A DNA stretch of 64,000 nucleotides from Bacillus sp. MYb209 (GCF_002975175.1 NZ_PCNZ01000006.1:124001-188000); one strand, 5' to 3'; numbered from the stretch's first letter, positions 1 to 8,886 are shown. Translations and numbers: made by a program. Notes: generated by a model from the sequence alone, not told the origin.

Positions 1-161
1 ACAATCTGTACAACCTTTTCAATTTCTTCTATTTCATTTTCAACTGCTAACGCAACAGTCCGATCTTCCTGATTCATGCTTTGTAAAACTTCTTTTATGC
101 TCATCTCATCTAAATTCATCGTCTTCTCATTACGATGTTCTGTAGATAAATTTTCTAACAT
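1..161 (-). CDS. murQ: MurQ, N-acetylmuramic acid 6-phosphate etherase (N-terminal part, cut by window edge)
   Basis: Only the first 53 codons are present; the gene runs off the left edge. The visible N-terminus (MLENLSTEHRNEKTMNLDEM, followed by a segment with the NQEDRTVALAVE motif) is the characteristic start of MurQ. This cytoplasmic lyase removes the lactyl ether from MurNAc-6-phosphate to give GlcNAc-6P and lactate in peptidoglycan recycling. The ATG at 161 follows a GAAGAAGGTG ribosome site. The RpiR-type regulator immediately upstream on the same strand fits a mur recycling locus. The identity rests on the N-terminus only, but that part is distinctive. Confidence 0.85.
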   Translation of the reverse strand, partial: MLENLSTEHRNEKTMNLDEMSIKEVLQSMNQEDRTVALAVENEIEEIEKVVQI

Positions 162-177
162 GTTGTCACCTTCTTCG

Positions 178-254
178 AAATTTTATTTCATACTTTTATT
201 ATAACTTTAAGAAATTTAAAATCGATATTACTTTTTTATTTTATGAAATTTCAT
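178..254 (-). promoter_or_regulatory. Candidate MurR/RpiR operators upstream of murQ
   Basis: Two inverted repeats lie between murR and murQ: a perfect 12-bp palindrome ATGAAATTTCAT at 243-254, and GAAAT-TTT-ATTTC at 178-190. RpiR-family regulators commonly bind GAAA/TTTC half-sites in inverted orientation. The position between the regulator's terminator and the murQ start makes autogenous or substrate control plausible. This is inference from the motif and its location. Confidence 0.4.
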
Positions 255-287
255 TTCTTTTCATGACAAATTTATGTCCAGTCACAC

Positions 288-314
288 AAAAAAAGATGGG
301 TTTCCCCATCTTTT
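288..314 (-). terminator. Rho-independent terminator of murR
   Basis: On the minus strand, GATGGG pairs with CCCATC around a short loop, with flanking A/T pairs and a run of T. It directly follows the murR stop codon. murQ may therefore have its own promoter or depend on read-through. Confidence 0.8.
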
Positions 315-1180
315 CACTTTAACTTCCGTAACCGCAGAGCTTCTTCTCTCGTCTCCATAAATTGATCTATCACATTATTACCGATACGGTTAAAAGTAAT
401 AACGTATAAAGCATCAATCATATTCAGTTGCGTCATCCTTGACGCAATACTCGCAATGCGATGATCTTGCTCTACATCTGGCATACAAAGGCGAATGTCT
501 GCCGCTTTATATAAAGGAGATGATTGGTCTAGCTTCGTAATCGCAACAACTGTAGCCCCTCGCTTCTTCGCATATTGCGCCATTTCGAGCACATCTTTCG
601 TCCGCCCAGAAGTTGAAATCGCCACAAATATATCTCCCTCTTTTAAATTCGTGACGAGTGGCAACATCATATGAAAATCAGATAGCATCATCGCTGTAAA
701 TCCAAGGCGAGTAAATTTATAAGCTCCGTCCATCGCCGGTGTAGCTGATCCACCAACACCGTAAAATATGATCTTATCAGCCTTCACAATACTATCAGCA
801 GCTTTCTCAAGTTCCTTCTTATCTATCGCAGTAACACTCGCCTCAATTGCAGCTTTATTCACATATGTAACTTTATTAAACAAATCATACGGTCCATCTT
901 CTGTATTCATCACTGAAAAGTCGTTAATATTATAATCAACAATTGTTAATTCACGAACGAGTGCTATCTTAAATGCTTTAAAGCTTCCAATACCGATTGT
1001 TTTACAAAAACGTACAACACTCGCCTCACTCGATCCCGCATTTGTAGACACTTCTTTCGTCGTTAAATTCGGAACAATCTCTGCGTTCCCCATTATATAC
1101 ATGGCAACCTTCTTTTCAGCTGGTGAAAATTGATCCATATTATTTTCAATTTTAAATAGTAATGTTGAAGCTTTCACCAT
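314..1180 (-). CDS. murR: MurR/RpiR family transcriptional regulator with SIS domain
   Basis: A 288-residue protein with the RpiR layout: an N-terminal HTH_6 DNA-binding domain (about residues 1-77, with the TTKEVSTNAGSSEASVVRFC helix-turn-helix) and a C-terminal SIS sugar-phosphate isomerase domain (about 125-255, with FYGVGGSATPAMDGAYKF and AISTSGRTKDV phosphosugar-binding loops). It probably senses MurNAc-6-phosphate or a related phosphosugar and controls murQ, which lies 153 nt downstream on the same strand. The start is set by GGAGG six bases before the ATG. Length is normal for the family. The effector is inferred from the murQ neighbour. Confidence 0.85.
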   Translation of the reverse strand: MVKASTLLFKIENNMDQFSPAEKKVAMYIMGNAEIVPNLTTKEVSTNAGSSEASVVRFCKTIGIGSFKAFKIALVRELTIVDYNINDFSVMNTEDGPYDLFNKVTYVNKAAIEASVTAIDKKELEKAADSIVKADKIIFYGVGGSATPAMDGAYKFTRLGFTAMMLSDFHMMLPLVTNLKEGDIFVAISTSGRTKDVLEMAQYAKKRGATVVAITKLDQSSPLYKAADIRLCMPDVEQDHRIASIASRMTQLNMIDALYVITFNRIGNNVIDQFMETREEALRLRKLK

Positions 1181-1207
1181 TTAACCTCCACTTCTTGTGG
1201 CTACTTT

Positions 1208-1525
1208 TTATTTCGTATATTCTACTTCTTCATGAAGATAATAGCCATCATCACCAGACGGATGGTGAACAATTACAGTTCGATCCCCTTTTTTATATGC
1301 AGTTATTTCGCCTTCAGATCTCTGTTTTTCCCATCCATTTATCCAAATTGCAAAGTCAGGTACAAAAGCAGTGTACTGATGTTCTTTCAGGTTATCACCT
1401 TCCACATAAGAAGAAAAAATAGAAACCGGAAAATCTTTCACTTTTGATTCTTTTCCTGCCATACATGGTATGCAAAGTAAAAGAAGTATAACTACACCTA
1501 TAACTTTTCCCCTCGTAATCTTCAT
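1208..1525 (-). CDS. Small exported or membrane-anchored protein, unknown function
   Basis: A 105-residue protein. The N-terminus MKITRGKVIGVVILLLLCIPCMAG is a signal peptide or single membrane anchor. The remaining 80 residues are soluble, with several aromatic residues (WINGWEKQR) and a HHPSGDDGYYLHEEVEY tail. A good ribosome site (AAGGAGAG) precedes the ATG. It lies between murR and the antiporter on the same strand, with separate spacing. I recognise no family and assign no function. Confidence 0.7.
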   Translation of the reverse strand: MKITRGKVIGVVILLLLCIPCMAGKESKVKDFPVSIFSSYVEGDNLKEHQYTAFVPDFAIWINGWEKQRSEGEITAYKKGDRTVIVHHPSGDDGYYLHEEVEYTK

Positions 1526-1610
1526 CTATTTCTCTCCTTACCCTAGCATATACGTAGATTTTAACATAATTACAACCTATTCATGCTACATAACCATTGC
1601 TTTTTGCGAT

Positions 1611-1642
1611 AAAAAAAGGGCTTACCTATATAAGATAAGCCC
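1611..1642 (-). terminator. Terminator of the antiporter gene
   Basis: The stem GGGCTTA (1618-1624) pairs with TAAGCCC (1636-1642), followed on the minus strand by seven T. It lies just after the antiporter stop codon at 1650. Confidence 0.85.
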
Positions 1643-1649
1643 GTTCTCT

Positions 1650-2777
1650 CTATACAAAATATTTCTTCAAAAGCGGCGGTGTAATAATCGTCGTTAATAT
1701 GACAACAATGACAATCGCTGTGAAATTTTCTTTCGCTAATAAATTCGCCGTTAATCCATTTGCTGCAATGATAAGCGCTACTTCCCCGCGCGACACCATT
1801 CCCGCACCGATACTAATAGAAGATTGTAAGTTAAATCCTGTTAGTCTTGCTCCTAAACCTGATCCAATTAACTTTGTGAAAATTGCGATGAGCGTCATGA
1901 TGATAATGAACCAAAGTTGGCTTCCGATACCTTGAAATGTAATTTCCATTCCGATACTTACGAAGAACACTGGGACAAATATCGCATACGCAATTGGTTC
2001 AATTTTATGTTCTACTTCGTGTTTATACTCCGTTTGTGAAATGGCAATTCCTGCTGCAAATGCCCCAATAATACCTGCGATTCCCATCATTTCACTGTAA
2101 TACGAAAAAGAGAAACAAATAATCAGAGCCGCACTAATTAACGCTTCCGATACACGAAGTGGTACGAGCATTTTCATAATCCACGGAACTACTTTCCATG
2201 CGATAAAAACGATACTTACAAAGAAAATAATTTTCTTTGCGATAACCAGTGTTATATTCACATCTTGCGTTCCTAAAAAGCTCATTACAAACGCTAATAA
2301 AATAACGACTATCACATCATCAAATACAGCCGCTCCTAAAATCGTTGTACTTTCTCTCGTATTCATTTTCCCTAAATCTCTTAACGTTTGCACCGTAATA
2401 CTAACCGATGTTGCGCAAAGTAATAATCCTAAAAAAATGGCGTGGGATTGCATCAATCCGAAAAGCAGTCCCGTTACATAACCACCGATGAAAGGGAAAA
2501 TAATTCCACCAGCCGCTACTGCAAAGGACGCTTTTAAATTCCGATTTAACTCCTCTAAATCTGTTTCAAGTCCCGCCATAAACATAAGTAGCAAAACACC
2601 GATCTCGCTAAGCTCATCAATAAGTTCTGAACTATTAATAATACCAAGCACAGCAGGACCAATAATAATACCAACGATTAATTTACCAAGTACAGAAGGC
2701 TGGCCAAGCCTAACGCTAATATCACCAGCTAATTTCGTACAAAGTAAAATGACGACAAGTTCAAAATAAAATAACAT
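1650..2777 (-). CDS. CPA2-type cation:proton antiporter (NapA/GerN-like)
   Basis: A 375-residue, almost wholly hydrophobic protein with about 11-13 membrane segments and the Na+/H+ exchanger fold of the CPA2 family. The segment GAAVFDDVIVVILLAFV holds the paired aspartates expected at the ion-binding site. LGQPSVLGKLIVGIIIGPAVLG and FMAGLETDLEEL are typical N-terminal CPA2 motifs. It probably exchanges Na+ or K+ for protons at the plasma membrane. Length matches NapA/GerN proteins, which also include the B. cereus germination antiporter GerN; I cannot tell by eye whether this paralog has a spore role. It has its own ribosome site (GGAGAAG) and terminator. Confidence 0.85.
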   Translation of the reverse strand: MLFYFELVVILLCTKLAGDISVRLGQPSVLGKLIVGIIIGPAVLGIINSSELIDELSEIGVLLLMFMAGLETDLEELNRNLKASFAVAAGGIIFPFIGGYVTGLLFGLMQSHAIFLGLLLCATSVSITVQTLRDLGKMNTRESTTILGAAVFDDVIVVILLAFVMSFLGTQDVNITLVIAKKIIFFVSIVFIAWKVVPWIMKMLVPLRVSEALISAALIICFSFSYYSEMMGIAGIIGAFAAGIAISQTEYKHEVEHKIEPIAYAIFVPVFFVSIGMEITFQGIGSQLWFIIIMTLIAIFTKLIGSGLGARLTGFNLQSSISIGAGMVSRGEVALIIAANGLTANLLAKENFTAIVIVVILTTIITPPLLKKYFV

Positions 2778-3036
2778 AGCATCTTCTCCTACTATATAAA
2801 GTAAATCTTTTTGTTAACCTGCATCTATTTCTGCACATAGTTTCTCCTTAAAACCAGCATTTTATTTGTTAAAGTTTTATTTGACAAAATATTCTGAATT
2901 ATAATAAGATTAATCCAGAAATTTCAAAAAAACTACATACCATAACTGTATCTTCATTCACTTACATACTCTTTTCCAATAGGCTCGTACTATATTCGCA
3001 GTTATGGAGATGAAAACTAAAGGAGGAGAGTTCAAA

Positions 3037-4440
3037 GTGAAGTCATTATTACGAAAAAAAGCGCTTAGTACTGAATCACCACGGCAGCTAGATAGAACAT
3101 TAACGGCACTCGATTTAACGTTTTTAGGAATCGGCGCTGTAATTGGGACAGGGATTTTTGTATTAACAGGTATTGTAGCAGCAAAACATTCTGGTCCTGG
3201 TATTATGCTATCATTCCTTATTGCTGCATTTACTTGTGCTTGTGTAGCATTTTGTTATGCCGAATTCGCTTCTTCTATACCAGTCTCAGGAAGTGTTTAT
3301 ACTTATGCATACATGACCGTCGGAGAAGTTGTCGCCTTCATCGTTGGTTGGTGTTTAATGCTCGAATATTTACTCGCAGTTGCAGCAGTAGCTGTTGGCT
3401 GGTCTGGATATTTACAATCATTGCTTCAAGGATTCAATGTACACCTTCCCGCCATTATTTCCTCGGCTCCTGGAACGGGAAAAGGTGGTCTCATTGATTT
3501 ACCAGCTGTTTGTATTTTACTTCTCATTACTGGGCTTTTAAGTTTTGGTATACGTGAAAGCGCACGCATTAATAATGTTATGGTCCTTATAAAATTAGCA
3601 GTTATTATCGCCTTTATCGTGGCAGGCGCAAAATATATAAAACCTGAAAATTGGACACCGTTCATTCCATTCGGGTACGACGGTATTATTACTGGAGCTG
3701 CCACTGTCTTCTTCGCATTTTTAGGTTTTGATGCAATCGCAACCGCTGCAGAAGAAACGAAAAAACCGCAGCGTGACTTACCAATCGGTATTATCGGTTC
3801 CCTTCTCATTTGTACAGTTTTATACATGATCGTATCTTTCGTTTTAACAGGTATGGTTCCTTATACGCAATTAGACGTTTCTGATCCTGTTGCATTTGCA
3901 CTGCATTTCGTCGGTGAAGATACTATTGCGGGGCTACTTGCAGTTGGTGCGATGACAGGAATGACAACCGTTCTTTTAGTCGTTATGTATGGACAAGTTC
4001 GCGTTTCGTATGCAATGAGCCGAGACGGTTTACTGCCAAAAGCATTAGCACGCGTAAATAAAAAAGTAAAAATCCCTTTACTAAACACATGGATTACTGG
4101 GATATTTGCAGCTTTATTAGCAGGACTTTTAGATCTACATTTACTAGCGAATTTAGTAAACATCGGTACGTTAACAGCCTTCACATTCGTTTGCTTTGCT
4201 GTACTTATTTTACGGAAAACTCATCCCGATTTAAAACGTGGCTTCCGTGCACCACTCGTACCTGTACTACCAGTTGTCGCTATTCTTTGTTGTTTATATT
4301 TAATGATTAATTTGTCTAAAACGACATGGATCAGCTTTGCAGTCTGGCTTATAATCGGTTTATGCGTCTACTTTTTCTACTCTAGAAAACATAGTCATTT
4401 AGCTAATGAAAAAACAAATGATGAGAAGAAAAAAGCGTAA
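3037..4440 (+). CDS. APC-superfamily amino acid permease (YfnA-like)
   Basis: A polytopic protein of 467 residues with about 12-14 membrane segments and the APC signature near the N-terminus (LDLTFLGIGAVIGTGIFVLTG). FAFLGFDAIATAAEE is the conserved substrate-site segment of cationic amino acid transporters, and the protein resembles B. subtilis YfnA. I choose the GTG at 3037 because AAAGGAGGAG ends about 8 nt before it; the ATG at 3004 would lie upstream of that ribosome site. The C-terminus is a charged Lys/Glu tail. Single-gene unit with a strong terminator. Substrate unproven. Confidence 0.85.
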   Translation: MKSLLRKKALSTESPRQLDRTLTALDLTFLGIGAVIGTGIFVLTGIVAAKHSGPGIMLSFLIAAFTCACVAFCYAEFASSIPVSGSVYTYAYMTVGEVVAFIVGWCLMLEYLLAVAAVAVGWSGYLQSLLQGFNVHLPAIISSAPGTGKGGLIDLPAVCILLLITGLLSFGIRESARINNVMVLIKLAVIIAFIVAGAKYIKPENWTPFIPFGYDGIITGAATVFFAFLGFDAIATAAEETKKPQRDLPIGIIGSLLICTVLYMIVSFVLTGMVPYTQLDVSDPVAFALHFVGEDTIAGLLAVGAMTGMTTVLLVVMYGQVRVSYAMSRDGLLPKALARVNKKVKIPLLNTWITGIFAALLAGLLDLHLLANLVNIGTLTAFTFVCFAVLILRKTHPDLKRGFRAPLVPVLPVVAILCCLYLMINLSKTTWISFAVWLIIGLCVYFFYSRKHSHLANEKTNDEKKKA

Positions 4441-4442
4441 TA

Positions 4443-4476
4443 AAATAGCTCGCCTATGAAACGGCGAGCTATTTTC
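4443..4476 (+). terminator. Terminator of the amino acid permease gene
   Basis: The 11-bp stem AATAGCTCGCC/GGCGAGCTATT starts two bases after the stop codon and is followed by a T run. Confidence 0.9.
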
Positions 4477-4571
4477 ATGTCTATTATGTTTTTTAGTTAA
4501 CGATTGTAAACTGAAAAATATACCGATGCAAGTTAGTACATAACCTGCTACTTTTGTATACTTCTTCACCC

Positions 4572-4775
4572 TTACTTCGCCTCTTTCTTTTTCTTTCTCC
4601 ACGCGTTTACACTATCAAAGAAAAAGTTAATAAATAGCGTTCCTAATCCAGCTAATAAAAATGTCATTAAAAATAGAACCCATATACTTTTATCTTTTAA
4701 TAAATAATATCCTACAAGGAGCACAACGGCGATCCATACATATTCAAGAATTCTCTTTAGCTTTTTCTCTTCCAA
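4572..4775 (-). CDS. Small two-helix membrane protein, unknown function
   Basis: A 67-residue protein with two hydrophobic helices (about residues 11-27 and 31-50) between charged ends; the C-terminus WRKKKKEAK is strongly positive. The start ATG is preceded by AGGGAG. It sits alone between two converging neighbours. No family is recognised; a membrane location is all the sequence supports. Confidence 0.6.
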   Translation of the reverse strand: MEEKKLKRILEYVWIAVVLLVGYYLLKDKSIWVLFLMTFLLAGLGTLFINFFFDSVNAWRKKKKEAK

Positions 4776-4814
4776 ATTATTCGCTCCCTTTTTCTATACT
4801 ACTTTTAGTATAAC

Positions 4815-4848
4815 AAAAAAGAAGCCTATCATGATAAGCTTCTTTTTC
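4815..4848 (-). terminator. Terminator of the surface phosphoesterase gene
   Basis: The stem AAGAAGC/GCTTCTT, with A/T extensions and T run on the minus strand, lies just beyond the stop codon at 4856. Confidence 0.8.
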
Positions 4849-4855
4849 TTATACC

Positions 4856-7318
4856 TTATTTGTTGATGCTTTTTTCAACAAGTGAAATAGCGTGCTCTAG
4901 CGTACGATTCATTGATTCCACATACTCATCTTTTACATTTTTATCTTTTAACACAGATTCTGCAACTGTGATTTTTTGACTTAATGATTTAACAGAACCG
5001 TCTGTTACATTTCCATCTTGCGCTTTCTTTACTAAAGCTTTTGCAGATTCAATATTCACTTGTAATTTTTCTTTCGGTGTTTTTGGCTGTTCTTCTGCTA
5101 CCTTTGATTGTACAAATGTTTGGTTTGCTGTTTTTAATTCATTATACATTTGAACAATTTGTTCTCCTGTACTTGCTATATTCTCAAACACTTTCTTTGC
5201 ATTGTCATAACTTCTTTGTAATTCGTTAAAAGCTGCTTGTGAATACTGACCTGGTTTTTCACCAAATTCATAAGTACCAGCTAACACTTCTTTCACTTTT
5301 CCACTCTCTTCATATAACGCATTTACTTGCTCTAATTTTGTACGATTAGAAAACTCGTTATATGCTGCTACTACTTCTGAAGAACTTAATGCTTTACTAT
5401 ATAATTTTGCTAACGCAATTTGTCCATTTAACGGAATACCGCCATTTCCATTGCTATCAGGATCTGCACCAAATGCGAATGGTACGTTCGGGTGATATAC
5501 TTTCCCTTGAGCTGGCTGACTATTTACTTTTTTACCATCTACATAAATTGCTACTTCACTTCCATTATACGTTCCTGTTAAATGATACGTTTTGTTTGCT
5601 TCTAATTGAACGCCCACACGTTTATAACTTCCGCCAATATGAGCCCATAATTCTACATATCCACTTCCTGTAGACTCAAAACCAATTCCACCGCTCTCTG
5701 TATTTTGCAAAATACCTTGTCCGCGAATTTCATTCATTGAAAATACAGTTTCTAACGTAAATGAATTTGCTACTTTTTCTTTTTGTGTTGCTGAAAATGG
5801 AAGGTACCCAAATGTATTTGCTTTTCCATTTAATTTCATTACATTTGTTTTCAACGCTTTATCATATTCAATAGATACATTGCCTTTCACATCACCTTTT
5901 GTTCCAAACGGTGAGTTATCTTTAAATGTACCATCTAAGAAATTCACATCAAAAACGTCTGCCTTTGGTACTTTCACATTCGGATCAATATTATCTTTTT
6001 TCGTTGTGATTTCTGCAGTTAACGGTTGCGCACTTTCATTGCCAAACGAATCAATTGCAACCACTTCAAGTGTATATGTTTTCCCACCATCTAATCCAGC
6101 AAGCGTAAATGTAAGTTCTTTCGGCACTGGATCACGATAAAACTCAGAGAACGCTAATAGCTTATTTTTAATCTCACCTGTTTGTTTATCCTTTGCTTGC
6201 AAGCGATAAGAATGAACAAGAAGGTTGTCCAACGCTTGCAGGAATGTTACTGTTGCCGCATTTTCCGTTACATTTGATACAGCAAGCTTTGCATCCTTCG
6301 CAAAGTATGGCTTTTCTTTATCACGATCTTCTACATAGTTGAATCCTTCTTTTTTCGTTGGTAATTTAATTTTCCAAGGCTCACCTGTCCAAGAGTTTGT
6401 ATGGAAATCACGGCGATTAATTGTTACCTCTTTGTCATCTACCTCTACCAATAAACCTTGGCTTAATGTACTAGCTCCTGGCGGGATATTCCCTTGTACT
6501 TTACCGCCTTCAACTTCCATATAGCTTACAGAAGATGTTCCAACAGACGTAAAGTCTTTTTGATGAATCGATCTTGGATCATCTAACGGATAATGTGAAT
6601 GACCTGAAAACGTAATTACTTGTGGGTATTCTTTTAATACCGCATTAATTTTTGCACTATCTTTCGTTCCCCATTCTTGGCTACCGTACACTGTATCTTT
6701 AATATGTTGATGTAAAAACACAAAAATCGGTTTTTCTGGATCATCTTTTTGTGCCTTTGCCATTTCTTCTTTTAACCAATTAATTTGCTTGTCCGAATAA
6801 TAGCCATGTGTTGTCCCATCCTCTGGAGACATAACAAGGAAATGATACCCTTTTACCACTTTATGATAATAAATCGATTCCATTCCTGTCTTTTCTAAGA
6901 AACGCTTCTGTGCTCCCTCTACAGATAAGCCGTTCCAATAATCATGATTACCTAGAGAATTCATTCGTACCGCATCTTTATTTGCATTTTCGTTATACAC
7001 TTGCATGAAACGATCATATTGCTTTACTGAACCCGAATCAGTAAAATCACCTACAATGACAAACGCATCTTGCTTTGGTGCAAGCGTATTAAATTGCTCA
7101 ATCGCTCTTTTCCAGCGGAACGTATCATCTGTTCCACTATCTTTAATATGCACATCACTTACAACTGGGAAAACGATTTTCTTCTCACTTGGTGCCTTTT
7201 CTTGCTTTTTCTCTTCCGCTTTAACCGATGTACTCCACGGAAATGATACAAATGCCAATACAAACACCATTAATAATCCAATAAGACCTTTTACTTTTCT
7301 TAAAGCAGTTCTTTCCAC
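4856..7318 (-). CDS. Secreted calcineurin-type metallophosphoesterase with FN3, LamG-like and FIVAR-like domains
   Basis: About 820 residues. A signal peptide ends near the VKA cleavage-like motif. Next comes a metallophosphatase domain with the ligands D-x-H (SDVHIKD), GDFTDSG, GNHDYW and GHSHYP (residues about 50-250). A fibronectin-III segment (about 340-440), a concanavalin/LamG-like segment (about 475-650) and two coiled FIVAR-like segments (660-820) follow. I choose GTG at 7318 because AGGAGG lies 6 nt upstream, inside the longer frame that begins with ATG at 7333. It likely acts on phosphoesters outside the cell. It flanks the ena cluster, where described Ena loci carry an acid-phosphatase-type gene. 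No sortase motif is seen. Confidence 0.85.
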   Translation of the reverse strand: MERTALRKVKGLIGLLMVFVLAFVSFPWSTSVKAEEKKQEKAPSEKKIVFPVVSDVHIKDSGTDDTFRWKRAIEQFNTLAPKQDAFVIVGDFTDSGSVKQYDRFMQVYNENANKDAVRMNSLGNHDYWNGLSVEGAQKRFLEKTGMESIYYHKVVKGYHFLVMSPEDGTTHGYYSDKQINWLKEEMAKAQKDDPEKPIFVFLHQHIKDTVYGSQEWGTKDSAKINAVLKEYPQVITFSGHSHYPLDDPRSIHQKDFTSVGTSSVSYMEVEGGKVQGNIPPGASTLSQGLLVEVDDKEVTINRRDFHTNSWTGEPWKIKLPTKKEGFNYVEDRDKEKPYFAKDAKLAVSNVTENAATVTFLQALDNLLVHSYRLQAKDKQTGEIKNKLLAFSEFYRDPVPKELTFTLAGLDGGKTYTLEVVAIDSFGNESAQPLTAEITTKKDNIDPNVKVPKADVFDVNFLDGTFKDNSPFGTKGDVKGNVSIEYDKALKTNVMKLNGKANTFGYLPFSATQKEKVANSFTLETVFSMNEIRGQGILQNTESGGIGFESTGSGYVELWAHIGGSYKRVGVQLEANKTYHLTGTYNGSEVAIYVDGKKVNSQPAQGKVYHPNVPFAFGADPDSNGNGGIPLNGQIALAKLYSKALSSSEVVAAYNEFSNRTKLEQVNALYEESGKVKEVLAGTYEFGEKPGQYSQAAFNELQRSYDNAKKVFENIASTGEQIVQMYNELKTANQTFVQSKVAEEQPKTPKEKLQVNIESAKALVKKAQDGNVTDGSVKSLSQKITVAESVLKDKNVKDEYVESMNRTLEHAISLVEKSINK

Positions 7319-7671
7319 GTGAATCCTCCTCATAATAATTGATTCATTACAAGAGCTATTTTATCTAAAACATATTAATGTCGTTTAAATAACAAATGAA
7401 TTTTATTAGATTTTTGTAAACATACAGTTAATTAGGTGTTAAGTCCAACATTACTCGTACTATTGTATACAAACACCTTTTGTCTAAAAGAGTCTGATTA
7501 TTCTTTTCCCATGTCTATTTACATATAATCTTTTCTATAACATTAATGATAAGTTAAGCTGTAAGCCTATTAGACAATCTTAATTTTAAAAATTTTCTTC
7601 TTTTCTTAACACATCGGCCATGCTTCTACATTTAATAGTAGTAAAAGACAACTTAAAAAGGAGGGGTTGTA
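7319..7671. other. Intergenic region between the phosphoesterase gene and ena1C
   Basis: This AT-rich stretch separates two divergent genes. No ORF is supported. Near the ena1C side, CATTTAATA (about 7629-7637) resembles a sigma-K -10 element (CATANNNTA, one mismatch), with an AC about 17 bases upstream. That would fit mother-cell expression of a spore appendage gene, but the match is weak. Nothing else is recognised. Confidence 0.3.
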
Positions 7672-8097
7672 TTGAAAAACAAAAAAAATATTGGTTGTTT
7701 TGCTCCTTTATCTATCATTTGTCCAGCCCCTTGTCCACCGCCCCCTCCTCCAAATCCAAGTTGCGAACGAGTAACAAATGAATTTGCAGGAAACTTCCTC
7801 ATAACTAATAACACTATTCCCTCTACCAAAGATGCATCACCATCAATGATACTGTGGCAAAGTGATGGGATACTACTTATATCAGGTACTGTCTCGGTTT
7901 ATAATAGTACTAGCAGCACTGAAGCAATTACAATTCAAATCGTCGGAGCAGTAACCAATATTTTCACTGTGTTTCCTGGTAATACAATGTCTTACACAGG
8001 AAAAGATTTACAATCCGTAAGTGTTATCAATATACAAAATAATCCTTCACTATATTTAGAAGGCAAGTACTGTTGCCAATTTACATGTTGTTTATAA
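7672..8097 (+). CDS. ena1C: Ena1C-like S-type endospore appendage protein
   Basis: A 141-residue, cysteine-rich protein with a proline run (PAPCPPPPPPNPSC) near the N-terminus, a central region rich in beta-forming and Thr/Ser/Ile residues, and a Cys-rich end (YCCQFTCCL). It starts with TTG after GGAGGGG. Identification rests on location: it converges with the ena1A/ena1B pair next to a DUF1232 and a DedA gene, the described layout of the B. cereus S-Ena locus, where the third gene ena1C lies beside the two major subunits. It is weakly similar to the other two by eye but shares their Cys-rich character. It is needed in S-Ena biogenesis in published work. Confidence 0.7.
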   Translation: MKNKKNIGCFAPLSIICPAPCPPPPPPNPSCERVTNEFAGNFLITNNTIPSTKDASPSMILWQSDGILLISGTVSVYNSTSSTEAITIQIVGAVTNIFTVFPGNTMSYTGKDLQSVSVINIQNNPSLYLEGKYCCQFTCCL

Positions 8098-8123
8098 AAT
8101 AACTATTTCATTCCTTCTCCAAC

Positions 8124-8154
8124 AAAAAAGCATACCATTTCGGTATGCTTTTTT
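8124..8154. terminator. Bidirectional terminator between ena1C and ena1B
   Basis: The stem GCATACC/GGTATGC is flanked by A and T runs and serves both converging genes. Confidence 0.9.
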
Positions 8155-8497
8155 ATGAAATCGGATAACGTACTGTAATACAAAACTCTCCTTGATTAAC
8201 CGTTGTTCCCGTCGTAGTAATTCGAACAGTAGTAAAATGTCGCACTGTGAAAGTACCACTACTTTGCGGTTGTACAGTAATCGTATCAACTACTGTAGCA
8301 CCTACTAAAAAATCAACGGTAATCGGGTTTGCGCCTACATCATATTTCACGTAACCTGAACCGTACACTTCTTGTGTAATATTATTCGTGTATACAATTT
8401 GAGTACCAGCACCTGTAATAGACCAGTCTGTACATACTTGATCTTGCACAAGCGTTTTATTAGAACAACAAGACAAACTGGAACTTCTCATTCCCAT
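8153..8497 (-). CDS. ena1B: Ena1B, S-type endospore appendage subunit (DUF3992)
   Basis: A 114-residue fibre subunit with a flexible N-terminal connector carrying the SLSCC cysteine pair, then CTDW, YTNNITQEVYGSGYVKYDVG, and a final strand EFCITVRYPIS. In described Ena fibres the connector cysteines form covalent bridges to cysteines in neighbouring subunits, including the one in the C-terminal strand, giving an exceptionally stable filament on the spore surface. All these elements are present. GGGGAGGA precedes the ATG. It is the second gene of the ena1A-ena1B pair and is intact here, unlike ena1A. Sequence similarity to ena1A is clear by eye. Confidence 0.88.
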   Translation of the reverse strand: MGMRSSSLSCCSNKTLVQDQVCTDWSITGAGTQIVYTNNITQEVYGSGYVKYDVGANPITVDFLVGATVVDTITVQPQSSGTFTVRHFTTVRITTTGTTVNQGEFCITVRYPIS

Positions 8498-8517
8498 TTT
8501 GATCCTCCCCTATTCTA

Positions 8518-8886
8518 CTATGAAAGTGGATAACGTGTTGTAATACAAAATTCTCCTTGATACGTTCCAGCAGGTGTTGCAGGTAACACAACTTATATAC
8601 TAGCAAAGCGACGATACGTAAAAGCAATACTCGTTCCTGGGTTTAATGTTTGTGTATCAATTGTAGCCCCAGCAGAATCAAGTGCTTCTACAGTAATTGG
8701 GCCTGGTCCAACATCATATTTAACAAAACCAGTACCAATTACATTTTGGTTAATATTATTTGTATAGAGAACATTATCAATTGCTGTTGCAACTACAGTA
8801 GCAGACCACGGACTACACACTTTATCTTGCACATAATTTTTATCTGGACAACAAGTTAACGCTGCCCCTGAGCACTCACAAGACAT
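8518..8886 (-). pseudogene. ena1A: ena1A, S-type endospore appendage subunit with in-frame premature stop
   Basis: Translation from the ATG at 8886 (GAGGGG ribosome site) gives 97 residues with the Ena hallmarks (ALTCCPD cysteine pair, VCSPW, YTNNINQNVIGTGFVKYDVGPGP, FTYRRFASI), then TAA at 8593-8595. Past that codon the same frame continues with VVLPATPAGTYQGEFCITTRY and ends PLS-TAG at 8518. This exactly matches the C-terminal strand of an Ena subunit. A single CAA-to-TAA change (Gln98) would therefore explain the truncation of a 122-residue protein. The lost part includes the terminal beta strand and the cysteine used for inter-subunit bridging, so the product is probably not assembly-competent. 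A sequencing error is the main alternative. Confidence 0.85.

Noticed and set aside
4399-4602. A 67-codon minus-strand frame with a hydrophobic stretch
   Set aside because: It runs through the permease terminator and into the permease gene, and its end part is an antisense shadow; no convincing composition.
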